From Cupriavidus lacunae (GTDB lineage Bacteria > Pseudomonadota > Gammaproteobacteria > Burkholderiales > Burkholderiaceae), in the NCBI RefSeq assembly GCF_003353055.1, contig NZ_QKWJ01000017.1, positions 1-64,000 on the forward strand: 64,000 bases of DNA, written 5' to 3'. Position 1 is the first letter of the stretch, and each line of letters opens with the position of its first letter. The notes under the pieces were generated by a model that was not told where the DNA came from, did not search any database, and worked only from the letters and a program-made list of their open reading frames with translations. Below are positions 17,238 through 27,332 of the stretch, in pieces. Position numbers and translations under genes: made by a program.

Positions 17238-18563
17238 TCAAGCCGCTGCATCGGTGCCGCGCAGGCGCCGCAGCGAGCGCGCGGGATGCTGGCCCAGCAG
17301 CCCGGCGACCGCGCCCACCAGCATCACGGCGCCACACACCGAGAAGCCCAGTTCAAAGCCATGCGCGCTACCGTGCGCCTGCACCTGTACCAGGCGTCCC
17401 ATCACCACCGGGGCGATCGCGCCGGCGCTGGTCGCTACCGCCGTGTTCAATGCGATGACCGCGCTGCGCTGGCCGTCGGGAACGATCTCGGCAAGGATCG
17501 CCGGCCCCAGCGCAAACGCCACCGGCGGCAGCGTGGCCGCCAGCGCCAGCATCAGGACTTTGCCGCCCGGGGGCAGTTGCAGCACCGGCAGGCACAGGAA
17601 CAGCAGGCCGCCAAGCCCGATGCAGACGCAGCCGAACACCACGCGCGCCAGGCGCGAGGTGGCGCCCCGGCGCAGCATGCGCTGCGAGCACCAGCTGAGC
17701 CCCAGGCTGACCGGCACGCCGACCGCGACGACAAAGGCAAACATCCTCCCGGCCGACACCGGGTCATAGCCCAGCCCCTGTTCCAGGTAGGAGGGCAGCC
17801 AGGTCAGCACCAGCGCCAGGCCCCAGTAGGCGGAAAAGCCGGCCAGGAACCCCGTCAGCACGGTGGCGTCGGTGAGCAGCCTGCGGTAGGGGATGTGCGC
17901 CGGCGTTGCGTCGGCGGACGAGGCATGCGTGCGCAGGTTGCCCTCGCGGCCAAAGCGCAGCCAGCCCAGCGCCCACAGCACTGATATCGCGGACAGCACG
18001 ATGAAGTTCATGCGCCAGCCCCAGTGCTGCGTGATGAACGGCACGCCCAGCCCGGCCAGCAGCAACCCGATCACCGCGCCCTGGTTGATCAGCGTCACCG
18101 GCAGGTTGCGCTTCTCGTGCGGGAACCACTTGTACAGCGCGTGTACCGATACCGGGAAGGCCGGGCCCTCGCCCGCGCCCAGGATCACGCGCGACACCAG
18201 CAGCGCCGCCGCGGTGCTGGCCAGCGCCACCGGAAACTGCACCAGCGACCACAGCACCGCCATGCCAAGCAGCAGCCAGCGCGCCGGCACGCGGTTGCCG
18301 GCAAAGCCGACTACGGCCGCCGACAGCGAGAACAGCCAGAAGAAGCTGCCGGCGATGAGTCCGAACTGCGTGGGGCTGAGCTGGAGCTCATGCATGAGCG
18401 GCACGGCCACCATGCCCAGCACCACCTTGTCGAGGAAGTTGATTGCCGAGAGCACCGTGAGCCAGCCCGCGATGCCCCAGGCCTGGCGGGGACGATACGC
18501 GTGGGCGTCGGCGTGGCTGCCATCGGCCTGCAGGGGCGAAGAGGTTGTCAGCATGCTTTCCAT
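17238..18563 (-). CDS. MFS transporter, ACS-like anion/organic acid symporter
   Basis: 441-residue inner-membrane transporter with twelve predicted helices in two halves. Features of the anion:cation symporter branch include NFLDKVVLGMVAVPLMHELQ in helix 1 and GAGEGPAFPVSVHALYKWFP near helix 4. The substrate is likely an organic acid or aromatic acid, but this cannot be fixed. The start at 18563 is taken from GGAA upstream; a start three codons later is possible. It diverges from the DUF1254 gene across a 243-base region with dyad elements and is followed by a TetR gene. Confidence 0.85.
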   Translation of the reverse strand: MESMLTTSSPLQADGSHADAHAYRPRQAWGIAGWLTVLSAINFLDKVVLGMVAVPLMHELQLSPTQFGLIAGSFFWLFSLSAAVVGFAGNRVPARWLLLGMAVLWSLVQFPVALASTAAALLVSRVILGAGEGPAFPVSVHALYKWFPHEKRNLPVTLINQGAVIGLLLAGLGVPFITQHWGWRMNFIVLSAISVLWALGWLRFGREGNLRTHASSADATPAHIPYRRLLTDATVLTGFLAGFSAYWGLALVLTWLPSYLEQGLGYDPVSAGRMFAFVVAVGVPVSLGLSWCSQRMLRRGATSRLARVVFGCVCIGLGGLLFLCLPVLQLPPGGKVLMLALAATLPPVAFALGPAILAEIVPDGQRSAVIALNTAVATSAGAIAPVVMGRLVQVQAHGSAHGFELGFSVCGAVMLVGAVAGLLGQHPARSLRRLRGTDAAA

Positions 18564-18606
18564 GTTCCGGTACCCGCACACCAGCGGAGTGGAGCTTTTG
18601 CCTTGG

Positions 18607-18623
18607 TTAATCACAAAGATTAA
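18607..18623. promoter_or_regulatory. Candidate operator dyad before the MFS gene
   Basis: TTAATC (18607-18612) and GATTAA (18618-18623) form an inverted repeat around five bases. It lies 44 bases upstream of the MFS start, in the gap shared with the DUF1254 gene. A related half-site, GAATTAATC, appears at 18768-18776 beside the other promoter. The neighbouring TetR protein is a plausible binder. Confidence 0.45.
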
Positions 18624-18731
18624 TTCCGGCGAGGCATGCGCGCACACTAGGGTTTTCCCCCGCATCGGGCGCCAGGCCAGTGCGGTCGCCGGATTGCGGC
18701 CGATGCGGTGCCGCGAGACAAGATCCCGGGC

Positions 18732-18776
18732 TTGACATGGCGCCATCACGGCGTAAATTGATCTTCCGAATTAATC
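18732..18776 (+). promoter_or_regulatory. Promoter and half-operator before the DUF1254 gene
   Basis: TTGACA at 18732-18737 and TAAATT at 18754-18759 are separated by 16 bases and fit a sigma-70 promoter. The GAATTAATC element at 18768-18776 would overlie the transcription start, which fits repression. Confidence 0.55.
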
Positions 18777-18806
18777 CATCGTATTAAAAACAGGAGGAGC
18801 GCCATC

Positions 18807-20126
18807 ATGAAAGAAGACCTGACATCGGACTCGCAACTGGACGCGCGCATCCGCGAGGCGCTGGTCTATACCTTCCCCGTGCATGATGTCGCGCAGGCGC
18901 GCTGGCAGTTCACGCAGAAGCGGACCGACACGCATGGGGCACCACCCAATGCGCTGTTCCACTACCGCAAGCTGCTCGACCATCGCGCGCGTGCGGTCAC
19001 TACGCCCAACAACGACACGCTCTACAGCATCGCCTGGCTCGACCTGTCGGGCGGGCCGTTGCTGCTGTCGCTGCCCGATATGCGGGATCGCTACTACAGC
19101 TTTGCATTCCTCGATACCTTCACCAACAACGTGGCCTGCATCGGCCGGCGTACCACCGGCACCGCGGCGGCGAGCTTCCTGCTGGCCGGCCCGGGCTGGC
19201 AGGGCGAAGCGCCCGTCGGCGCGCATGTGCTGCGCCTGCCCTGCAACGACATCTGGGCATTGGGCCGCGTGCTGGTCGATGGCGAAGCCGACCTCGCCGC
19301 GGTCCATGCATTGCAAGATGCGATGCGGCTGCAGCCGCTCGCTGGCGGCCACGCGCAGCAGGCGCGCCTGCTGCAGGCGGTGCCCGACGAGCGCGATCCC
19401 GAACGCTATCTCGACCTGGTGAACGAGGTGCTCGGCCGCAACCCGATCCCGGTCAACGAACGGGCGCTGGTGCAAGGCATGGCCGATCTCGGCGTGCGTC
19501 CTGGCACCATTGGTGCCTGGCGCGAGCTGGACGCAACCGTGCGTGCGGCATGGGCCGCCCACCACACGGCCAACCTGGCGGCGCTGGCCAGGACGCCCCC
19601 CGGCACGACGCTGCGCAATCGCGAGGGCGGGAGCTGGACTTCGGGCGCGGACCATCTTGGGAATTTCGGTGACGACTATGCCTATCGCGCCTTTGTGTCG
19701 CTGGTGGGCCTGGGCGCGCTGGAGCGGGAGGAGGCCATCTACGCCACCGCGATGATCGACGCCGACGGCGAGATGCTGAACGGACTCAACGGCTACCGCC
19801 TGCACATCCCGGCGGACTTGCCCATCGATGCGTTCTGGTCGCTCAGCATGTATGAACTGGAGCCCGATGGCCGCCGCTTCTTCGTCGACAATCCCCTGCA
19901 CCGCTACACCCTTGGCGACCGCACGCCCGGCATCACGCGTGCGGACGACGGCAGCATGGATATCTGGATCCAGCATGCGGCGCCGGCATCGGACCGGCAA
20001 GCCAACTGGCTGCCGGCGCCCGCGGGCCGTTTCTCGCTGACGCTGCGCTTCTACCAGCCGCGGCGTGCGCTGCTGGACCGCAGCTTCGTGATGCCGGACG
20101 TAGAGAGGTTGGACCAGCCTGCGTGA
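18807..20126 (+). CDS. DUF1254/DUF1214 domain-containing protein
   Basis: 439-residue protein with the two-domain arrangement of this family. DUF1254 is near residues 50-190, with TTPNNDTLYSIAWLDLSGGP. DUF1214 is near residues 310-425, with DAFWSLSMYELEPDGRRFF, GDRTPGI and the ending LPAPAGRFSLTLRFYQP. Many relatives carry a signal peptide; this one begins with a charged, soluble sequence and appears cytoplasmic. GGAGGAG precedes the start. It diverges from an MFS transporter and a TetR gene and may be part of the same regulated unit. No biochemical activity is established for the family to my knowledge. Confidence 0.85.
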   Translation: MKEDLTSDSQLDARIREALVYTFPVHDVAQARWQFTQKRTDTHGAPPNALFHYRKLLDHRARAVTTPNNDTLYSIAWLDLSGGPLLLSLPDMRDRYYSFAFLDTFTNNVACIGRRTTGTAAASFLLAGPGWQGEAPVGAHVLRLPCNDIWALGRVLVDGEADLAAVHALQDAMRLQPLAGGHAQQARLLQAVPDERDPERYLDLVNEVLGRNPIPVNERALVQGMADLGVRPGTIGAWRELDATVRAAWAAHHTANLAALARTPPGTTLRNREGGSWTSGADHLGNFGDDYAYRAFVSLVGLGALEREEAIYATAMIDADGEMLNGLNGYRLHIPADLPIDAFWSLSMYELEPDGRRFFVDNPLHRYTLGDRTPGITRADDGSMDIWIQHAAPASDRQANWLPAPAGRFSLTLRFYQPRRALLDRSFVMPDVERLDQPA

Positions 20127-20140
20127 GGGGGGCAACCCAA

Positions 20141-20171
20141 GAAAAAGCCCTCGGCCAGGGCGGACGAGGGC
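20141..20171 (-). terminator. Terminator of the small minus-strand gene
   Basis: Read on the minus strand, GCCCTCG (from 20171) pairs with CGAGGGC (to 20147) around an 11-base loop, followed by TTTTTC. It lies 120 bases after the stop of the 73-residue gene. Confidence 0.65.
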
Positions 20172-20289
20172 CTGAAGTGGCAGCGGGCTGTCGCGGAAAG
20201 CCCGCAAACCATGATGGTGCCGCCATGCTATCCGGGCATCCCCAATTCTGGGGATGTTGCTTTCCACGGCTCGCTGATAGCGCCAGCCA

Positions 20290-20511
20290 TCAATGCAGCA
20301 AAGGGGTGTGCATCTCCCTGAAATCGAACGCGTCCGACTTGTCGTTGATGCCGTGGACCGTCAGCACGGCATCGTGCGTCATGGCCATCTGCAGGCCCGC
20401 CGCGATCGCCGCATCGCGCGAAGGGTAGACCGGCCCCGGGTTGTCCGGATCGAACTCCAGGGCCCACTGCGCGTCGCGCGTGAGGATGACCTCGATGGAC
20501 TTGATTGGCAT
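20290..20511 (-). CDS. Small conserved protein, DUF2188-like
   Basis: 73-residue soluble protein beginning MPIKSIEVILTRDAQWALEF. The alternation of a short beta segment, an acidic turn and the helix SRDAAIAAGLQMAM resembles DUF2188-type small domains, but the match is by eye only. Start 20511 is supported by GAGG upstream and by the lack of sensible protein further upstream. A terminator follows at 20141-20171, which supports a real transcription unit. Function unknown. Confidence 0.6.
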   Translation of the reverse strand: MPIKSIEVILTRDAQWALEFDPDNPGPVYPSRDAAIAAGLQMAMTHDAVLTVHGINDKSDAFDFREMHTPLLH

Positions 20512-20736
20512 CGCCTGCCTCGACTTGTGAATGATGTGCGCCCAGGCTGGAGAAAACGCCTGGCACCGGAAAGTCGATGCCAGGCCAGTCCCGTCCGTTT
20601 TTGGAGCACTGTGCCGCGGCTGCAGCGATTCCAGCGTAGGCGAGGCCAGCGGAGATGATTGCAAACAACTGCAAAGGCAAGGGTGCGCTGCGCATGCCGT
20701 CGCGGGCGTCGGGCCGCGGGGTGCCGACCGCGCAAA

Positions 20737-20775
20737 GAAAAAACCCGCGAAGCTTTGCGCTATCGCGGGTTTCTT
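20737..20775 (-). terminator. Terminator of the tmRNA gene
   Basis: AAACCCGCG (20741-20749) pairs with CGCGGGTTT (20764-20772). On the minus strand the stem is followed by TTTTTTC, a clear intrinsic terminator placed 31 bases after the mature tmRNA 3' end. Confidence 0.85.
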
Positions 20776-20805
20776 GCCCTGCTGGTACTGCATCGGACTG
20801 AATAC

Positions 20806-21165
20806 TGGTGGAGCCGGCGGGAATCGAACCCGCGTCCGCAAGTCCTCCACAGAGAGTTCTACATACTTAGTTCTGTCATTTAATTTAACCGGCGCATCGC
20901 GGACGAACACGCTCTACGACGGCGAGTCACTAGGTTTTCGTCCCCGGCTTCGTGACCCTTCCGGAGCTTATCTGACGTAAATGACCTCGCTGGTTCTTGC
21001 GAACCCTAGCCCGTCAGCGAGCCAGTGCGAGGACGGCCGCAATTAAGCGGCCAGTGCGTAACGTTCGTCGTTAGCAGTTATTGCATTCCCATTGATTAAC
21101 GAGGTGACGGGTCCTCGGTATGCCCTCCACTGCTTTGTAACCCACGTCGAAACCAGGTCGGCCCC
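20806..21165 (-). ncRNA. ssrA: Transfer-messenger RNA (tmRNA)
   Basis: About 360 nucleotides. The 5' end GGGGCCGACCTGGTTTCGAC pairs with the 3' end, which closes as a tRNA-like acceptor with the T-arm GGTTCGATTCC and an encoded CCA. The resume codon and tag frame, read from 21075 to 21043, encode ANDERYALAA followed by TAA; charged alanine adds the first residue. The RNA rescues stalled ribosomes and marks the incomplete protein for proteolysis. A promoter lies at 21180-21208 and a terminator follows. Protein frames predicted across this stretch are therefore not real. Confidence 0.97.
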
Positions 21166-21179
21166 AGTGAGGAAGCTGG

Positions 21180-21208
21180 ATTGTACCCGGTTGGACGCAC
21201 GCTGTCTC
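21180..21208 (-). promoter_or_regulatory. Sigma-70-like promoter of ssrA
   Basis: On the minus strand GAGACA (21208-21203) and TACAAT (21185-21180) are separated by 17 bases. The implied start leaves a short leader of about seven bases before the mature tmRNA 5' end at 21165, consistent with RNase P processing. Confidence 0.6.
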
Positions 21209-21250
21209 GGGGAGTTCCAGGCGGGGGCAGGGTACTGCCTGGCGTCGCCT

Positions 21251-21925
21251 TCAGGCGACCGCGGCGGGCACCAGCAGCAGGATCAGCTCGGCCGGGTGAC
21301 GGATCAGGTGGTCGGCGCCCCAGGTCTCGGGCGGCTCGCCGTCGCCGCAATAGCCATAGGCGGCGGTGACGGTGATCATGCCGGCGGCCTTGCCGGCCTG
21401 GATGTCGCGCAGGTCATCGCCGACGTAGACGCAGCGGCGCGGATCGACGCCGGCGCTGGCTGCCGCATGCAGCAGCGGGGCGGGGTGCGGCTTGGCGTGG
21501 GGCGTGGTGTCGCCGCTGACCACGGCGCTGGCGCGTGGCGCCAGGCCGATGGCGGCGACCAGCGGCACCGTGAAGCGGGCGATCTTGTTGGTGACGATGC
21601 CCCATGGGATGCCCGCTGCCTCGAGCGCGGCCAGCACCTGCGGCATGCCGTCGAACAGGCGCGTATGGACCGCGATGTCGGCCTCGTAGTAGTCGAGGAA
21701 GACGTCGCGCAGGGCGGGGAACTCCGCATCCTCCGGGCACAGGCCGAACGCGGCACCCAGCAGTCCGCGCGCGCCGTGCGAGGCGACGGGCCGCAGCTTT
21801 TCATAGGCTACCGGCGGCTGGCCACGCTCGACGACCAGCCGGTTGGCGGCGGCCGCCAGGTCCGGGGCGGTGTCGGCGAGGGTGCCGTCCAGATCGAAGA
21901 AGACCCCTGCGATGCCCGCGCTCAT
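21251..21925 (-). CDS. gph: Phosphoglycolate phosphatase (HAD family)
   Basis: 224-residue HAD hydrolase that removes phosphate from 2-phosphoglycolate, a product of DNA repair and oxygenase side reactions. The nucleophile and acid are D11 and D13 in [11 protein letters not shown]. Motif II appears as IVTNK and motif IV as [18 protein letters not shown]. The start at 21925 overlaps the ubiG stop as ATGA, so the two are coupled. The ubiG-gph arrangement after ompA is common in Burkholderiaceae. Activity on other phospho-substrates cannot be excluded. Confidence 0.88.
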   Translation of the reverse strand: MSAGIAGVFFDLDGTLADTAPDLAAAANRLVVERGQPPVAYEKLRPVASHGARGLLGAAFGLCPEDAEFPALRDVFLDYYEADIAVHTRLFDGMPQVLAALEAAGIPWGIVTNKIARFTVPLVAAIGLAPRASAVVSGDTTPHAKPHPAPLLHAAASAGVDPRRCVYVGDDLRDIQAGKAAGMITVTAAYGYCGDGEPPETWGADHLIRHPAELILLLVPAAVA

Positions 21926-22680
21926 GCTGCCACCCGGCGGAACGCCATCATGTAGTTCACGTCGGTGTCGCGGCCCAGCGCATACACCTGCGACAGCGGG
22001 TTGTAGGTCATGCCGCGCATTTCCACCAGGTCCAGGCCGGCCTGGCGCGCAAAGCGCGCCAGTTCGGACGGGGTGATGAACTTGTCGTAGTCGTGGGTGC
22101 CGCGCGGCAGCATGTTGAGCACGTACTCCGCCCCGACGATGGCCAGCAGGTAGGCCTTCAGGTTGCGGTTGATGGTCGAGAAGAACACATGGCCGCCCGG
22201 CTTCACCAGGGTGGTGCAGGCCCGCACGATCGAGGCCGGATCGGGCACGTGTTCCAGCATCTCCATGCAAGTCACCACATCTACGCTGGCCGGTTCGCGC
22301 GCCGCCAGGGCTTCTGCGGCGATCTCCTCGTAGGTCACCGCAACGCCGGACTCCAGGCTGTGCAGGTCCGCCACCTTGAGGGCCTTGGTCGAGAGATCGA
22401 TACCGCGCACGGTGGCGCCCAGGCGCGCCATGCTTTCGGACAGGATGCCGCCGCCGCAACCGACGTCGACCACGCGCTTGCCGGCCAGGCCGGCAATGCC
22501 GTCGATCCAGCCCAGGCGCAGCGGGTTCAGTTCATGCAGGGGCTTGAATTCGCTTTCGGGGTCCCACCAGCGGTGGGCCAGCTCGCTGAACTTGTCGATT
22601 TCCTTGGGGTCGGCATTCCGGCGCGGCAGGTCCTGATTGGCGGCGTCGGCTGCGGAAAGGGTTTGCGATTGCAACGTCAT
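21922..22680 (-). CDS. ubiG: Ubiquinone biosynthesis O-methyltransferase
   Basis: 252-residue SAM-dependent methyltransferase that performs both O-methylations in ubiquinone synthesis. The sequence shows the N-terminal [29 protein letters not shown] block typical of UbiG, motif [21 protein letters not shown], and [15 protein letters not shown]. Start 22680 gives MTLQSQ; the upstream in-frame extension is proline-rich and unlikely to be translated. It lies 117 bases after ompA on the same strand, but the ompA terminator is between them, so it has its own promoter or depends on readthrough. Confidence 0.95.
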   Translation of the reverse strand: MTLQSQTLSAADAANQDLPRRNADPKEIDKFSELAHRWWDPESEFKPLHELNPLRLGWIDGIAGLAGKRVVDVGCGGGILSESMARLGATVRGIDLSTKALKVADLHSLESGVAVTYEEIAAEALAAREPASVDVVTCMEMLEHVPDPASIVRACTTLVKPGGHVFFSTINRNLKAYLLAIVGAEYVLNMLPRGTHDYDKFITPSELARFARQAGLDLVEMRGMTYNPLSQVYALGRDTDVNYMMAFRRVAA

Positions 22681-22747
22681 CGTATGCGGGGCCGGCGGCG
22701 CAGGCCGCGGCGGGTGATGGGAAGGGGACAGTCCGGGCAACTGTACC

Positions 22748-22780
22748 AAAAAAAAAGCCCAGCTTGCGCTGGGCTTTCTT
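22748..22780 (-). terminator. Intrinsic terminator after ompA
   Basis: AAAGCCCAGC (22754-22763) pairs with GCTGGGCTTT (22768-22777) around a four-base loop. On the minus strand the stem is followed by a run of nine Ts. Confidence 0.9.
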
Positions 22781-22797
22781 GATCGGAAGGGATCCGA

Positions 22798-23451
22798 TTA
22801 ACGTGCGCTGCGGGTGCCGACCACTTCGACTTCCACGCGGCGGTTCGGCTGCTGGCAGGCGATCTGGGACTTGCGGTTGCCCTTGCACGACTTCGGGTCG
22901 ACCTTCAGCTGGCGCTTGCCCTTGCCTTCGGTGTAGACACGGTTGGCTTCAACGCCCTTGCTCACCAGGTAAGCCTTGACCGATTCAGCACGACGGATCG
23001 ACAGGCGATCGTTGTACTTGTCCGAACCGAACGAGTCGGTGTGGCCAACGGCGATGATGACTTCCAGGGTGATGCCTTGCAGCTTCGAGACCAGGTCGTC
23101 CAGCTTGGACTTGCCTTCCGGCTTCAGGACGGCCTTGTCGAAATCGAACAGGGTGTCAGCAGCGAAAGTGACCTTCTCGCTCGACACAACCGGCGGAGCC
23201 ACCGGAGCCGGTGCCGGTGCTGCAGCGGCCGGGGCCAGGGCGCCGTCGCACAGCGCGTTCGCCGTGGCCGGGGTCCAGGAGCTGTCGCGCCAGCAGAGCT
23301 CGTTCGTGCCATTCTTCCACACGTACTCGCTCGTACCGTTGCCCCAGTTGTCGTTTACTGCCTTCTTTTCATAAGGGACGGACTGAGCTTGAGCGGATGC
23401 AGCCATTACTGCGGTAGCTGCAACGAGCGCGAGCTTGGCAAATTTTTTCAT
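22798..23451 (-). CDS. ompA: OmpA family outer membrane protein
   Basis: 217-residue envelope protein. Residues 1-22 are a Sec signal peptide ending AQA. A short N-terminal part of about 50 residues contains two cysteines, followed by an Ala/Pro linker (about 71-92). The C-terminal OmpA domain then binds peptidoglycan, with the patterns LFDFDKAVLKPEG, GHTDSFGSDKYNDRLSIRRAESV and PNRRVEVEV. The N-terminal part is too short for the eight-stranded barrel of E. coli OmpA, so the protein is more like the compact beta-proteobacterial type. AGGAG precedes the start. Confidence 0.92.
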   Translation of the reverse strand: MKKFAKLALVAATAVMAASAQAQSVPYEKKAVNDNWGNGTSEYVWKNGTNELCWRDSSWTPATANALCDGALAPAAAAPAPAPVAPPVVSSEKVTFAADTLFDFDKAVLKPEGKSKLDDLVSKLQGITLEVIIAVGHTDSFGSDKYNDRLSIRRAESVKAYLVSKGVEANRVYTEGKGKRQLKVDPKSCKGNRKSQIACQQPNRRVEVEVVGTRSAR

Positions 23452-23884
23452 ATTTCTCCTCTCAGGATGAGATCACCGCAGGGTTACTGCGAGCAAATGG
23501 ACGAAAACAAGTCATACATTCTTCGGAGTATAACATTCTCGATGTGGCGGATGCTCCACTTCGAACAATGTCTGGCTCTTCGCTGGGGAATTGTGCCACA
23601 AGGGTCGTTTCCTAAGAAGTAAATATATTCGATTCGCCGCATGGGTTTTGGGCCTGTGGTGTTTGTGCAACATGGGTCTTGTGTCGCCCGCAAAGCCTTG
23701 TGGCATCAGGGATTCCGGGTTTCGGGGAGGGCCTCGCAAGGTGCGTGCAAGGGCCGTCCGGAGAGCGGGAGGCGGGGGTTGGCGGCATGTTAGAATGGCA
23801 CGTTGCCCAGCCGTCAGGCGCCCACTGTGCCGCACGCTAAAGGGCCTGTCATTCGCTTAAACCTGCCGCATAAACCACGCCGCA
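23452..23884. other. Non-coding region between ompA and gyrA
   Basis: These 433 bases hold the divergent start signals of ompA (minus) and gyrA (plus). No protein gene with a credible start is seen. On the minus strand a TATACT lies near 23526-23531 as a possible ompA -10, leaving a long leader. On the plus strand TAGAAT at about 23791-23796 is a possible gyrA -10. Neither has a good -35, so both are weak calls. Nothing else is recognisable. Confidence 0.4.
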
Positions 23885-26575
23885 ATGGATCCATTCGCAA
23901 AAGAAACCCTTCCGGTCTCCCTCGAAGAGGAAATGCGCCGCTCCTATCTCGATTACGCCATGAGCGTAATCGTGGGCCGGGCGCTTCCCGATGTTCGGGA
24001 CGGCCTGAAACCGGTGCACCGGCGCGTGCTGTTTGCGATGCACGAGCTCAATAACGACTGGAACCGGTCCTATAAGAAGTCGGCCCGTATCGTCGGTGAT
24101 GTGATCGGTAAGTACCATCCGCACGGCGATACCGCAGTCTACGACACCATCGTCCGCATGGCGCAGAATTTTTCGCTGCGCTACATGCTGGTCGACGGCC
24201 AGGGCAATTTCGGTTCGGTCGACGGCGATAACGCCGCGGCCATGCGTTATACCGAAATCCGCCTGGCGAAAATCGCCCATGAGATGCTGCACGACATCGA
24301 CAAGGAAACCGTCGATTTCGACAGCAACTACGACGGCTCCGAGAAAGAGCCCTCGATTCTGCCGGCGCGTATTCCCAATCTGCTAATCAATGGTTCGTCG
24401 GGTATTGCGGTGGGCATGGCCACCAATATTCCTCCGCATAACCTGAATGAAATCGTCGATGGCTGTCTGCACCTGCTGCGCAACCCGCAGGCGACGGTGG
24501 ATGAACTGATTGAATTGATTCCGGCTCCGGATTTTCCGACCGCCGGGATTATCTATGGCATTCAGGGCGTGCGCGAAGGCTATCGCACCGGCCGCGGTCG
24601 CGTGGTGATGCGCGCCAAGACGCACTTCGAGGACATCGACCGCGGCCAGCGCCAGGCGATCATCGTCGACGAGCTGCCCTACCAGGTCAACAAGCGCACC
24701 CTGCTCGAGCGCATCGCCGAGCTGGTCACCGAGAAGAAGGTCGAGGGCATCTCGGACATCCGCGACGAGTCGGACAAGTCCGGCATGCGGGTGGTGATCG
24801 AGCTCAAGCGCAACGAGGTGCCGGAGGTTGTTCTCAACAACCTATATAAGAACACCCAGCTGCAGGACACCTTCGGCATGAACATGGTGGCGCTGGTCGA
24901 CCGCCAGCCGCGCCTGCTGAACCTGCGCCAGATGCTGGAGTACTTCCTGGCGCACCGCCGCGAAGTCGTCACGCGCCGCACGGTGTTCGAACTGCGCAAG
25001 GCGCGCGAACGCGGCCATGTGCTGGAAGGCCTGGCCGTGGCGCTGGCCAATATCGACGAGTTCATCGCCATCATCAAGGCCGCGCCGACCCCGCCGATCG
25101 CCAAGCAGGAACTGATGACCAAGGCGTGGGATTCCGCGCTGGTCCGTGACATGCTCGCACGCGCCGAAGGCGAAACGCCGGGCGGACGTGCCTCCTATCG
25201 TCCGGACGGGCTGCCGGCGGTGTTCGGGATGCAGGCGGACGGTCTGTACCGACTGTCCGATGGCCAGGCGCAGGAAATCCTGCAAATGCGCCTGCAACGC
25301 CTCACCGGACTCGAACAGGACAAGATCGTCCAGGAATATCGCGACATCATGGCGGAAATCGCCGACCTGCTGGATATCCTGGCACGGCCGGAGCGCATTA
25401 CTACCATCATCGTCGACGAACTTACCGCGATCCGCGCTGAATTCGGCGATGTGCGCCGCTCGCAGATCGAACTGAACGCGACCGAACTGGACACCGAAGA
25501 CCTGATCACCCCGCAGGACATGGTGGTCACGCTGTCGCACAGCGGCTATATGAAGAGCCAGCCGATTTCCGAGTACCGCGCGCAGAAGCGTGGCGGGCGC
25601 GGCAAGCAGGCGGCGGCGACCAAGGAAGACGACTGGATCGACACGCTGTTCGTGGCCAATACCCACGACTACATTCTGTGCTTCTCCAACCGCGGCCGGT
25701 TGTACTGGCTGAAGGTGTACGAGGTGCCGCAAGGCTCGCGCAACTCGCGCGGGCGGCCGATCGTCAACATGTTCCCGCTGTCCGAAGGCGAAAAAATCAA
25801 TGTGATCCTGCCGGTCAAGCAGTTTGACGCCGAGCACTTCATCTTCATGGCCACCGCCCGCGGCACGGTCAAGAAGACGGCGCTGACCGAGTTCTCCAAC
25901 CCGCGCAAGGCCGGCATCATCGCGGTCGACCTGGATGAGGGCGACTACCTGATCGGCGCGGCGGTGACGGACGGGCAGCATGATGTGATGCTGTTCTCGG
26001 ATGCCGGCAAGGCAGTGCGCTTCGACGAGAACGACGTGCGCCCGATGGGTCGCCAGGCGCGCGGCGTGCGCGGCATGAACCTCGAAGACGGCCAGACCGT
26101 GATCGCCATGCTGGTGGCGCCCGCGGAGACCGCCGAAGAGGCTGCGCAAGCCGCCGTGCGCGGCAGCGTGCTGACCGCCACCGAGAATGGCTACGGCAAG
26201 CGCACCCCCATCGCCGAGTACACTCGACACGGCCGGGGCACCAAGGGCATGATTGCGATCCAGACGAGCGAGCGCAACGGCCGTGTGGTGGCTGCGGCAC
26301 TGGTTTCGCCCGAGGACGAAATCATGCTGATCACTACCGGCGGCGTGCTGATCCGTACCCGCGTGGCCGAAATCCGCGAAATGGGCCGCGCCACGCAGGG
26401 CGTCACGCTGATCAATGTGGATGAAGGCACCAAACTGTCCGGCCTGCAGCGCATCGTGGAAAGCGATGCCGACAACGGCGCCGGTGGCGAAGACGCCGAG
26501 GAAGCCGACGGCGCGGAAGGTGCCGAGGGCGCTGCCGGGGCCGATGCCGACGCCAATCCGCAAGACAAAACGTAA
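23885..26575 (+). CDS. gyrA: DNA gyrase subunit A
   Basis: 896-residue subunit that breaks and rejoins DNA during ATP-driven supercoiling. The catalytic tyrosine is Y122 in [10 protein letters not shown]. The quinolone region reads [11 protein letters not shown], with threonine at position 83 where E. coli has serine; threonine is a common natural variant. The C-terminal wrapping domain begins with the GyrA box QKRGGRGK and contains repeated blades. The extreme C-terminus is an acidic, Ala/Gly-rich tail of about 35 residues. The start at 23885 has little Shine-Dalgarno character but matches the conserved family N-terminus. GyrB is not in the window. Confidence 0.98.
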   Translation: MDPFAKETLPVSLEEEMRRSYLDYAMSVIVGRALPDVRDGLKPVHRRVLFAMHELNNDWNRSYKKSARIVGDVIGKYHPHGDTAVYDTIVRMAQNFSLRYMLVDGQGNFGSVDGDNAAAMRYTEIRLAKIAHEMLHDIDKETVDFDSNYDGSEKEPSILPARIPNLLINGSSGIAVGMATNIPPHNLNEIVDGCLHLLRNPQATVDELIELIPAPDFPTAGIIYGIQGVREGYRTGRGRVVMRAKTHFEDIDRGQRQAIIVDELPYQVNKRTLLERIAELVTEKKVEGISDIRDESDKSGMRVVIELKRNEVPEVVLNNLYKNTQLQDTFGMNMVALVDRQPRLLNLRQMLEYFLAHRREVVTRRTVFELRKARERGHVLEGLAVALANIDEFIAIIKAAPTPPIAKQELMTKAWDSALVRDMLARAEGETPGGRASYRPDGLPAVFGMQADGLYRLSDGQAQEILQMRLQRLTGLEQDKIVQEYRDIMAEIADLLDILARPERITTIIVDELTAIRAEFGDVRRSQIELNATELDTEDLITPQDMVVTLSHSGYMKSQPISEYRAQKRGGRGKQAAATKEDDWIDTLFVANTHDYILCFSNRGRLYWLKVYEVPQGSRNSRGRPIVNMFPLSEGEKINVILPVKQFDAEHFIFMATARGTVKKTALTEFSNPRKAGIIAVDLDEGDYLIGAAVTDGQHDVMLFSDAGKAVRFDENDVRPMGRQARGVRGMNLEDGQTVIAMLVAPAETAEEAAQAAVRGSVLTATENGYGKRTPIAEYTRHGRGTKGMIAIQTSERNGRVVAAALVSPEDEIMLITTGGVLIRTRVAEIREMGRATQGVTLINVDEGTKLSGLQRIVESDADNGAGGEDAEEADGAEGAEGAAGADADANPQDKT

Positions 26576-26657
26576 ATTGTTGCAACAACAGGACGCCAGC
26601 CGGAACTCGCCTCGCGGCTGTCCAGACTAAAACGGACGTATTTACCAGGGAGTCACA

Positions 26658-27221
26658 ATGCTCAAGACCTATCGACGTATCGCCGTTCTGGCCGCTTTTG
26701 TTCCGACCTTCATGATGGCGCAGCATGCGCACGCGCAGGACGCGGAAAAGACGGCAGCTATCAAGGAACTGCTTTCCGTCATGCAGGCAGACCAGGCCGT
26801 CAAGGGCCAGGCAGACAACTGGCAGCAGGGCGCCAAGCAGGAAGCGCCGCTGGTGCTGGAGCAGGTGCTGGTCGAGAACAAGACCCTGAACGACAAGCAG
26901 AAGCAGGCTGCTGTCGAAAAGCTGAAGAAGAACGGCGCGGTGCAGCGCATGGTTGACGGCGCCGGCTCGGCGTTCAATACCGATGGCTTCCGCAAGGACG
27001 CGATCCAGGCCCACTACGATGCCTTCGGCAAGTACTACTCGACGCAGGAACTGAAGGACCTGACCACCTTCCTGAAGTCGCCGACCGGCCAGAAGTTCAT
27101 GGCCAACCAGGGCAAGGCGACCCAGGAGATCTGGGGTTCGATGATGCAGAAGTACGGTCCGCAGGTCGGCAAGTCGATGCGCGACGCCGCCGAGAAGGAA
27201 ATCACCGCCGCTTCGAAGTGA
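26658..27221 (+). CDS. DUF2059 domain-containing exported protein
   Basis: 187-residue protein with a Sec signal peptide (about 1-26, ending AHAQ). The mature part is helical and matches the DUF2059 pattern, with ELKDLTTFLKSPTGQKFM followed by a block of small and basic residues. It is predicted to be periplasmic. GGGAG precedes the start. The placement between gyrA and serC is frequent in Burkholderiaceae. The function is unknown. A terminator-like hairpin at 27333-27365 may end its transcript. Confidence 0.88.
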   Translation: MLKTYRRIAVLAAFVPTFMMAQHAHAQDAEKTAAIKELLSVMQADQAVKGQADNWQQGAKQEAPLVLEQVLVENKTLNDKQKQAAVEKLKKNGAVQRMVDGAGSAFNTDGFRKDAIQAHYDAFGKYYSTQELKDLTTFLKSPTGQKFMANQGKATQEIWGSMMQKYGPQVGKSMRDAAEKEITAASK

Positions 27222-27332
27222 TGCTGGCGTGATCCGCGACTGAATCAGACCGCCGCCCGGCTGCAAGCTTGCAGGCCGGCGCGGCGCCGGGGTCAGCCCC
27301 GGGTGCCCAACGGGGCGCGGGTTTGAGGGATA

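Noticed and set aside
20531..20980. Protein frames across the tmRNA gene on either strand
   Set aside because: The region is explained completely by ssrA with its tag, acceptor ends, promoter and terminator.
21251..22459. A 402-codon minus-strand frame that includes gph
   Set aside because: The N-terminal half is an off-frame reading of ubiG. The real gph starts at 21925 with the HAD motif at residues 11-13.
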